Position numbers and translations under genes: made by a program. A stretch of 56,947 bases of DNA from Clostridia bacterium (GTDB lineage: Bacteria; Bacillota; Clostridia; Oscillospirales; CAG-272), in contig JAFQOP010000006.1 of the NCBI GenBank assembly GCA_017403155.1, positions 1-56,947 on the forward strand, written 5' to 3'. Every line of letters starts with the position of its first letter. Within the stretch, counting starts at the first letter, position 1. Below the pieces are notes generated by a model. That model did no database searches and was not told where the DNA came from. It saw only the letters and a list, made by a program, of their open reading frames with translations. Positions 51,449-56,947 of this stretch are shown here, piece by piece.

Positions 51449-52137
51449 CATTTACCCCTTATTTGTGCATTTGGTACATACACCCTTACAGCCTCCAGAA
51501 ATTCTGCCAAGGTTTTTGTATCAACGCCCTGTGACGAGGGGCAAATCAGGTCTCCCGAGTCGATGAAATTCTGCAGAAAATAGCGAGGCGCACCCGCTAT
51601 CCATTTGCCTATCTCGGTCATGCTCTCGGAAGTGTGGTGCCCTGCCACAACCGTGGTGCGGAACTCAAAGTCAATCGCGCCCGAGAGCAGATATGCAACA
51701 CTCTCGCGAATCGGAGCGATATCCAGCCCCTCGACACCTGCTGTGAGGGGATAGAGCTCGGGCGAATTCTTTATATCCATAGCGACGTAATCAATAAGCC
51801 CGCGCTCAACGAGCGAGCGCAGAAGTGCGGGATTCGTGCCGTTGGTATCTAGCTTCACCGAATAGCCGAGGCTCTTAATATTATTTATAAAGGTAGGAAG
51901 TCCGCTGTAAAGGGTCGGCTCTCCGCCCGTCACACATACACCCGACAGCTTTCCTCTCCGACTCTCGAGAAAGGCATACAGCTCCTCCTCGGTGATATTC
52001 TCCCCTCCCCTGCCGAGCACGAGGGAGGCATTGTGGCAGAAGGGGCAACGGAAGTTGCACCCACCGAGAAAAACGGTGGCTGCAAGCCTGCCCGGATAGT
52101 CAAGCAGCGTCAGCTTTTGAAGTCCTTTTATTATCAT
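51448..52137 (-). CDS. nrdG: Anaerobic ribonucleotide reductase activating protein (radical SAM)
   Basis: 229-aa radical SAM enzyme that installs the glycyl radical on NrdD. The [4Fe-4S] cluster motif CX3CX2C is CNFRCPFC, followed by the SAM-binding VTGGEPTL. It starts at ATG 52137 after GAGGT and has its own promoter. The 168-bp gap to nrdD holds a terminator and the nrdD promoter, so the two genes can be expressed independently. Confidence 0.94.
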   Translation of the reverse strand: MIIKGLQKLTLLDYPGRLAATVFLGGCNFRCPFCHNASLVLGRGGENITEEELYAFLESRRGKLSGVCVTGGEPTLYSGLPTFINNIKSLGYSVKLDTNGTNPALLRSLVERGLIDYVAMDIKNSPELYPLTAGVEGLDIAPIRESVAYLLSGAIDFEFRTTVVAGHHTSESMTEIGKWIAGAPRYFLQNFIDSGDLICPSSQGVDTKTLAEFLEAVRVYVPNAQIRGK

Positions 52138-52168
52138 ATCTTACCTCACACACTTCATTCTGAATATG

Positions 52169-52197
52169 ATTATATATCAAAGCTCGCCCTTTGTCAA
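52169..52197 (-). promoter_or_regulatory. Sigma-A promoter of nrdG
   Basis: Minus strand: -35 TTGACA (52192-52197), 17-bp spacer, -10 TATAAT (52169-52174), about 30 bp before the start. No NrdR-like box was seen beside it. Confidence 0.8.
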
Positions 52198-52278
52198 ACA
52201 AAAGTTTCAAAAGAAGGCATTCACGCCCGTCATCTGCACCAAAACGAAGCAAAAAACTTTACACGGGTGGCTATTATA

Positions 52279-52309
52279 TGTATTTTGGCGCCTTTTTTGG
52301 TAATACTTA
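52279..52309 (+). promoter_or_regulatory. Possible forespore-type (SigF/SigG) promoter of sigG
   Basis: TGTATT (52279-52284), 17-bp spacer, AATACTTA (52302-52309) partly fits the SigG/SigF consensus (GHATR, 17-18 bp, CATWHTA), which would allow autoregulation. The match is partial. Confidence 0.35.
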
Positions 52310-52342
52310 CTTCACGGGTATTTCTACCCCGAAGGAGCCATT

Positions 52343-53125
52343 ATGCGAAAGAATTACGTTGAGATATGTGGGGTCGACACCTCGAAGCTTATAACACTGA
52401 AGGAGGAGAAGAAGCGAGAGCTGCTTATAAGATGCAAGGCGGGAGACAAGGCTGCAAGAGAAGAGCTCATTCTCGGGAATCTGCGCCTTGTGCTAAGCAT
52501 CGTTGGAAAGTTTACCCCCAAAAACGAAAGTGCCTCTGACCTCTTTCAGGTCGGGTGCATTGGACTAATAAAGGCGATAGATAACTTCAACACGGAGCTT
52601 GACGTAAGATTCTCCACCTATGCCGTGCCTATGATAATCGGTGAAATACGCCGACATATGAGAGACAATAATTCGGTAAGAATATCGCGAAGCATGCGCG
52701 ACCTCGCCTACCGAGCCCTTCAGGTCAAGGAGGATATCTGTGCCCGCCACGGCAGAGACGCGACCATAGCGGAGATAGCAACCGCCCTCGGCGAAACGGA
52801 AGCGGCGGTCGGCGCCGCAATGGAGGCAATAGTGGAGCCCGCCTCACTATACGACAGCATCTTCTCCGACGGAGGAGAGGACTCTATGTACGTTATAGAC
52901 AAGGTTGCCTCGGAGGGAGGCACGGGAGATGAGGACCTCGTCGAGAGCATCTCGCTGAGAGAGGCGCTGAAGCGTCTCGGAGAGCGCGAGATGGGCATCA
53001 TATCCCGTCGCTTCTTCAAGGGGAGAACACAGATGGAAATTGCAGACGAGATAGGAATCTCGCAGGCGCAGGTCTCACGGCTCGAAAAGGGCGCTATTGA
53101 AAAGCTGAGAAAGTATATGTCCTGA
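52343..53125 (+). CDS. sigG: Sporulation sigma factor SigG
   Basis: 260-aa sigma-70 family factor of the late forespore. The N-terminus YVEICGVDTSKL is the SigG signature. Region 2 contains NLRLVLSIVGKF and DLFQVGCIGLIKAIDNF; region 4 has TQMEIADEIGISQAQVSRLEKGA. ATG follows AAGGAG. It stands alone here, not behind spoIIGA-sigE as in many Firmicutes. spoIVB and sleB homologues in this window belong to the SigG regulon in Bacillus. Confidence 0.94.
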   Translation: MRKNYVEICGVDTSKLITLKEEKKRELLIRCKAGDKAAREELILGNLRLVLSIVGKFTPKNESASDLFQVGCIGLIKAIDNFNTELDVRFSTYAVPMIIGEIRRHMRDNNSVRISRSMRDLAYRALQVKEDICARHGRDATIAEIATALGETEAAVGAAMEAIVEPASLYDSIFSDGGEDSMYVIDKVASEGGTGDEDLVESISLREALKRLGEREMGIISRRFFKGRTQMEIADEIGISQAQVSRLEKGAIEKLRKYMS

Positions 53126-53174
53126 CTTATGGCATAACGAGCAGGTGCCGCCTCATATAATAAATATTTTCAAA

Positions 53175-53206
53175 AAATAAAGCGACTCTTTCGAGTCGCT
53201 TTATTT
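53175..53206. terminator. Bidirectional terminator (sigG / membrane protein)
   Basis: A perfect 14-bp stem AAATAAAGCGACTC / GAGTCGCTTTATTT with a 4-nt loop, between convergent genes. Its right arm reaches the stop codon of the membrane-protein gene. Confidence 0.88.
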
Positions 53207-53834
53207 AATTTCTCTTGAACTGGAATACCGAGCAAAGTATGCCGAGGACGACGCCGACTGCAATTGCTATAATTGGACTTATCTCCATTGGAATAAGCGC
53301 CAAAAGCAGACGGGATACTGTCATCATCGAGAGGGTTGCCGTGCCGAGAATGAACAGCGGCTTAAATATCTTCTTTGCTATGATGCCGAAGATTACAGCA
53401 GCTACGATGGGAACGATAAGCGAGCCCGGGAATTCGGCAAGGAAGGGCTCCTCGATTATTGAAATCACTACCGTGTTGAGGAATCCGCCGAGGAAGTAGC
53501 CTATACCTGCACCTACGATAAATATTGCAAACTTCTGCAGCCAGACAATAACGATGGCACCTATGATGGCGCAGCCGACAGCGACCGCGATATTAAACCA
53601 GGGCTCGGTCATAGAAAGCTTCTCGGCGAGGATGGGAGCAAGGTACACGTATCCCGGATAGCCGAGAAGTGCCGCACCGATCAGGTGGAGGGAGAGCTTA
53701 TAAAGCTTGAAGCTGAAAAGAGCAAAAAGGGTAAGTGCAACGGCAATTATAATCGTCGCAGGTATTCCTGCAACTCCCAGGTCTGCCAAAAACTGCTCGG
53801 CACCGAGAGTGATGGTATCTGTTGCTTCTGTCAT
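53205..53834 (-). CDS. Polytopic membrane protein, possibly DUF4203/TMEM198-like
   Basis: 209 aa with about six or seven hydrophobic helices and a short soluble N-terminus. Glycine-rich helices (IVGAGIGYFLGGFL, GAALLGYPGYVYL) recall the DUF4203/TMEM198-like group, but the match is weak and function is unknown. ATG 53834 follows AAGGAGG; earlier in-frame starts lie inside the upstream gene. 10 bp after the phosphoribosyltransferase gene, so in one operon. Confidence 0.7.
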   Translation of the reverse strand: MTEATDTITLGAEQFLADLGVAGIPATIIIAVALTLFALFSFKLYKLSLHLIGAALLGYPGYVYLAPILAEKLSMTEPWFNIAVAVGCAIIGAIVIVWLQKFAIFIVGAGIGYFLGGFLNTVVISIIEEPFLAEFPGSLIVPIVAAVIFGIIAKKIFKPLFILGTATLSMMTVSRLLLALIPMEISPIIAIAVGVVLGILCSVFQFKRN

Positions 53835-53844
53835 CTTTTCCTCC

Positions 53845-54396
53845 TTATATCGGCTTACCGCTCTTGTCAAAGAGAGGCAGCTTTTCAAGATAAATTATGT
53901 CGTCGCGATCCTGCGCATCGCCCTCGGCAAGAATTGCCATCCTGCCAACAACGATACCGCCTGCCTGCTCAACGAGGCTCTCGATTGAATAGAGGGAACC
54001 ACCCGTGCTTATAACGTCATCAACGATAAGCACGCGCTTGCCGCGCATATATTCGGCATCGTCGCCGTCGATGTAGAGTGTCTGCGACGCGGCGGTGGTT
54101 ATCGACTGCGTCTGGCACTTCATTACGTCTCGCATGTAGAGCTTGACCGATTTGCGCGCAAGAATGTAGCGGTTAACGCCCATCTGACGGCTCATCGCAT
54201 AAACAAGGGGAATGCCCTTGGACTCTGCGGTTATCATTACGTCATGCTCGGGTGCGCGCTCGCACAGCGCTGCCGCGCAGTGCTCGGTAAGCTCCACGTC
54301 ACCGAAGAGAACGAATGCAGCAATATCAAGCTTATCGGTAAGAGGACAGAGCGGAAGCTCGCGCTCAAGTCCTGCAATATTCATCTTATATCCCAT
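53845..54396 (-). CDS. Purine phosphoribosyltransferase (adenine phosphoribosyltransferase-like)
   Basis: 183-aa type I PRTase converting a purine base and PRPP to a nucleotide. The PRPP loop is VLIVDDVISTGGSL, and the second loop region has AESKGIPLVYAMSRQMG, most like Apt. An ATG at 54396 follows GAGGTGAT. Xanthine or other purine specificity is not excluded. No purine riboswitch was seen in the 60-bp leader. Confidence 0.8.
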   Translation of the reverse strand: MGYKMNIAGLERELPLCPLTDKLDIAAFVLFGDVELTEHCAAALCERAPEHDVMITAESKGIPLVYAMSRQMGVNRYILARKSVKLYMRDVMKCQTQSITTAASQTLYIDGDDAEYMRGKRVLIVDDVISTGGSLYSIESLVEQAGGIVVGRMAILAEGDAQDRDDIIYLEKLPLFDKSGKPI

Positions 54397-54428
54397 GGTA
54401 TATCACCTCGCAGATTTATTCTACCTAT

Positions 54429-54457
54429 ATTATACAATGTTATATAAAAAAAAGCAA
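54429..54457 (-). promoter_or_regulatory. Sigma-A promoter of the phosphoribosyltransferase operon
   Basis: Minus strand: -35 TTGCTT (54452-54457), 17-bp spacer, -10 TATAAT (54429-54434), about 32 bp before the start codon. Confidence 0.7.
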
Positions 54458-54524
54458 CAAGCAAAAGCAAAAAAAATGAAAGTTTTATAAGGCAGACTTC
54501 CCCTCCTCTTCCATATTTTTTGCA

Positions 54525-54554
54525 TTGAAGAAAATGCATAATCTGTGATAAAAT
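54525..54554 (+). promoter_or_regulatory. Possible promoter of the sleB-like gene
   Basis: -35-like TTGAAG (54525-54530), 18-bp spacer, TAAAAT (54549-54554). In Bacillus sleB is read by SigG; no convincing SigG site was found, so the call is weak. Confidence 0.35.
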
Positions 54555-54619
54555 AAGTGACGCAATGCAAAGCGTGTATTCGCAGAGCAAAACAAAATTC
54601 CAAAAGAAAGGAGAAATGA

Positions 54620-55552
54620 ATGGTAAAAAGAAAAGGACTTTCGATTTTTGCATTAGTTTTATTATGTACAATCCTCATCGGGCTGATACCGCAGGTGCAT
54701 GCCGATGCCACAGAGGAGTTGACCCTCGGTGAGATGGCGGCGCGCGGACGCTCCGTCAGTACATACTCCCTTGATACCGTGTCATCAAAAAACGTACACG
54801 CCTACCCGACGCGCCCCGTTACCCTCGGGGGGACAAGCATCGGTAGCATCGCAAGGGTGATAAACGGAGAGAGCTACCTGCCGATACGGCACTTCGTCGA
54901 GAGGCACGTCCCGGGAGCACGCATCAGCTACAACAGTGCGGCACGGACGATTGCAGTAAGCGGCGCCGGGTATAATATATCGGTCTCAGACGGTGCTTAT
55001 GCCACTTATGCGGCAGGCAGAGTATTCTTTTCACGCACTCCGTCGGTAATACTGTCTGACGGACGGATGTACGTCCCCGTGTCAAATTTGGCAAAGGCAT
55101 TTTCACTCTCGTACAGAGTGACGGCAAGCGGCACGCTTGCCCTCGCAGGAGCACCGACGCCCCCCGTCAGCGCAGAGCGTTATTATGACGCGGATGCTGT
55201 CTATTGGCTCTCGCGCATCATCAGCGCAGAAAGCCGCGGCGAGCCCCTTATAGGGCAAATTGCAGTGGGCTGCGTGGTGCTCAACCGCACCCGTCACCCC
55301 TCCTTCCCGAATACTATCTGGGGAGTTATCTTTGACCGCAAGTGGGGCATTCAGTTCAGCCCCGTGGCAAACGGCACGATATACGATACTCCTGCCGCAA
55401 GCTCCATCCTTGCCGCCAAAATTTGTCTTGACGGCTTCAGCATTTCGGAGGACGTGCTCTACTTTTTGCGTCCATCGGCATCCTCATCCTCGTGGATTGT
55501 CAACACACGCCCCTTCCTGTGGGTGATAGGCAATCACTACTTCTTTGCATAA
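54620..55552 (+). CDS. sleB: Secreted SleB-type spore cortex/cell wall hydrolase
   Basis: 310-aa exported protein. A signal peptide (about 1-28, ending in QVHA) is followed by a copper-amine-oxidase N-like domain (about 70-170, SYLPIRHFVE and GRMYVPVSNLAKAF) and a C-terminal hydrolase-2/SleB domain (about 185-310) with ISAESRGEPLIGQIAVGCVV, where the Glu is the likely catalytic residue. SleB enzymes cut spore cortex muramic-lactam peptidoglycan during germination; a vegetative wall role is possible. AAAGGAG precedes the ATG. Confidence 0.83.
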   Translation: MVKRKGLSIFALVLLCTILIGLIPQVHADATEELTLGEMAARGRSVSTYSLDTVSSKNVHAYPTRPVTLGGTSIGSIARVINGESYLPIRHFVERHVPGARISYNSAARTIAVSGAGYNISVSDGAYATYAAGRVFFSRTPSVILSDGRMYVPVSNLAKAFSLSYRVTASGTLALAGAPTPPVSAERYYDADAVYWLSRIISAESRGEPLIGQIAVGCVVLNRTRHPSFPNTIWGVIFDRKWGIQFSPVANGTIYDTPAASSILAAKICLDGFSISEDVLYFLRPSASSSSWIVNTRPFLWVIGNHYFFA

Positions 55553-55556
55553 AGGC

Positions 55557-55587
55557 AAACGGCTCCCGCTCGGGAGCCGTTTTTTTT
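55557..55587 (+). terminator. Terminator of the sleB-like gene
   Basis: A perfect 9-bp GC-rich stem CGGCTCCCG / CGGGAGCCG (55560-55568, 55571-55579), extended by A-T pairs, followed by eight T. Confidence 0.95.
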
Positions 55588-55588
55588 G

Positions 55589-55619
55589 TAACCAAAAAGG
55601 CGAGGAATTTCTTCCTCGC
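55589..55619 (-). terminator. Duplicated terminator, copy 1 (distal)
   Basis: 31-bp segment, identical to 55651-55681, holding the hairpin GCGAGGAA / TTCCTCGC. On the minus strand a T5 run follows. It lies downstream of the gene that ends at 55803. Confidence 0.7.
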
Positions 55620-55650
55620 TGATTAAGTCAATACTCGCTCTCGCTCGTGT

Positions 55651-55681
55651 TAACCAAAAAGGCGAGGAATTTCTTCCTCGC
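55651..55681 (-). terminator. Duplicated terminator, copy 2 (proximal)
   Basis: Second perfect copy, 62 bp from the first. The first terminator met by transcripts from the gene at 55803. The stretch 55682-55802 holds only one small inverted repeat (GGCTTT / AAAGCC) and nothing else recognisable. Confidence 0.75.
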
Positions 55682-55802
55682 CTCTCGGTCAATCTAATCG
55701 TTCTATTATGCTTTGTTTGTCTAATGTTAAATTTTGTTTTTTGTTTTTGGCTTTCTTGGAAAGCCGAGTGATTTAAACCTTTTTAATAGTTACCTATTTA
55801 TC

Positions 55803-56947
55803 TTATGCCTTACCCCAGTAAGCGCTTCTCCAATCCATGTATGCACTACTCGATGCAGCATATGCGAACATTGCCTCAGCAAGAGCAAGATCAGCCTCGG
55901 TCATGCTAGCTGCGTTATCGTTAAGGAAGCCTGCAATGGTGAACTCTGCGGATGCAACGGGAGCTGCACCTGCGACAGCAGCTACAACCTGGTTGGTAAC
56001 GGTTACGTCAGCCTTGTTGTAGATGTCGATGGTGATAACAGAAGTCATACCCCATACTCTTACGTTGTGAGCATAGCATCTGTCCATATCCGTAGAGAGG
56101 ATGCTTGCTCTGGTCTGTCCAACGGGGTATGTGCCGTGAACAGTATAAGGAGTTCTCAGTATAGCCATATAGCCTTCAGCGGGGTCAACCTCAACAGCAA
56201 GCGAGTTAAGACCCGAAGAGTAAACGACTGCAACGTTCTCAATGTATGCCTCAATAGCGGAGAGGTCGTTGGTAGCAGTCTTGTCGATTACGTTGTCAAC
56301 AACGGACATATAGGGCTCAGCAAGATCGTATACAGTGTTGAACTCATCGGTGGGAGTCTGACCTGCTGCTACGTTAGCCTGCTCAACCATTCTCATCATA
56401 TCCGCCATAGCGGTCTTGAAGGTAGACTGGTCGATGGTGTCATACTTGCCGGAGGTAAGAACGTAGTTAACGTACTTAGCAACGTTTACCTCGGGAGCAA
56501 CATAAGTGAAGGTCATACCGTTCCACTGGTAGGTAACGGTGAAGGGGAAGTTGTTGTCTGCACCTGCAGCGCCGGGCCACGAGGGAACGGAGCTCCACTT
56601 ATTGCCTTCAAGGTCAGTAGTGCTGGGAGCGGGGAATCTCCAGTTACCGTATGCAACCTCGCCGCCGTTGTTAGCATTGATGCTTACGTAGGTAATACCC
56701 TCGGGAGCCGCGGGAATATAGTGGTTGAACTGGAAGTGAGCAATCATGTCGAAGTTGAACATGATGTCAACCTTACCGGCGAAGTAGGTAGCCTCGGAGC
56801 CCTCAACAAGAGTGAAGGACATCTCGGTTGCATCGAGAGGAATGTAGGTTCCGCCTACCCAATCCTTGGCAATCTGCTGAACCATTCCGTTAGTGCCGGG
56901 AACGTCGGTTGCGGGAGCGGTAGCGTTCAAGCCGGGGAATGCCTCGG
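55803..56947 (-). CDS. Unknown protein, 3' part only (5' end beyond the window)
   Basis: The frame is open to the right edge, so at least 381 residues of a longer protein are seen. Family not recognised. The sequence is rich in Ala, Thr, Val, Tyr and Asp with almost no Cys or Lys, and has beta-type stretches (MSFTLVEGSEATYF, PFTVTYQWNGMTFTYV). That composition suits an exported or surface protein, but the signal peptide region is not in view. Two tandem terminators follow it. Confidence 0.6.
   Translation of the reverse strand, partial: EAFPGLNATAPATDVPGTNGMVQQIAKDWVGGTYIPLDATEMSFTLVEGSEATYFAGKVDIMFNFDMIAHFQFNHYIPAAPEGITYVSINANNGGEVAYGNWRFPAPSTTDLEGNKWSSVPSWPGAAGADNNFPFTVTYQWNGMTFTYVAPEVNVAKYVNYVLTSGKYDTIDQSTFKTAMADMMRMVEQANVAAGQTPTDEFNTVYDLAEPYMSVVDNVIDKTATNDLSAIEAYIENVAVVYSSGLNSLAVEVDPAEGYMAILRTPYTVHGTYPVGQTRASILSTDMDRCYAHNVRVWGMTSVITIDIYNKADVTVTNQVVAAVAGAAPVASAEFTIAGFLNDNAASMTEADLALAEAMFAYAASSSAYMDWRSAYWGKA

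Overview
The window looks like a chromosomal segment of an anaerobic, endospore-forming Gram-positive bacterium of the class Clostridia, probably a gut-associated, polysaccharide-using lineage. The evidence: a Firmicutes-type S10-spc-alpha ribosomal protein cluster, a CIRCE heat-shock operator, HPr kinase, four sporulation or germination genes (sipL, spoIVB, sigG, sleB), only the oxygen-sensitive class III ribonucleotide reductase, and three glycoside hydrolases (GH2, GH31, GH20). No genus is assigned. The ribosomal and arg regions are moderately GC-rich. The Fic and GH31/AraC genes are visibly more A+T-rich.

Layout. 1-230: leader and promoter of an rRNA operon on the minus strand, whose 16S gene begins at the left edge. 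401-2328: CIRCE-controlled htpG. 2362-7191: a GH2 beta-glycosidase divergent from a sugar:cation symporter, then an M14 carboxypeptidase. 7320-23264: about 30 translation genes on the minus strand, from rpsJ to rplQ, including secY, adk, map, infA and rpoA, with a strong promoter and a roughly 260-nt leader in front of rpsJ. 23530-27631: a membrane protein translationally coupled to polA, then an acetyltransferase. 27675-30427: sipL and hprK with a structured non-coding stretch between them. 30588-32147: a PrsA-like lipoprotein and an orphan gene. 32151-40122: complete arginine operon argGHCJBDF behind two ARG boxes. 40278-46427: spoIVB, followed by two modules (a Fic gene; a GH31/AraC pair), each ending in a further diverged copy of the last 141 bp of spoIVB. 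46673-47923: GH20 hexosaminidase. 47974-52137: nrdG, a redoxin-fused nrdD, and trxB. 52343-55552: sigG, a membrane protein, a phosphoribosyltransferase, and sleB. 55803 to the edge: 3' part of an unknown gene.

How the genes work together. The arg operon covers glutamate to arginine, except for carbamoyl phosphate supply, using the cyclic argJ route, with ArgR sites at the promoter. nrdD and trxB form one unit and nrdG lies just upstream, so activase, reductase, fused redoxin and the flavoprotein that probably recharges it are together. The nrdD promoter sits inside the loop of the nrdG terminator and carries NrdR-box-like sites. The most unusual structure is at spoIVB. Three equal-length copies of its 3' end (one intact gene end, one interrupted by a 102-bp palindromic insertion, one still open) bracket two A+T-rich modules. 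This pattern resembles repeated insertion of cargo at a site just after the catalytic serine codon, each insertion rebuilding the gene end.
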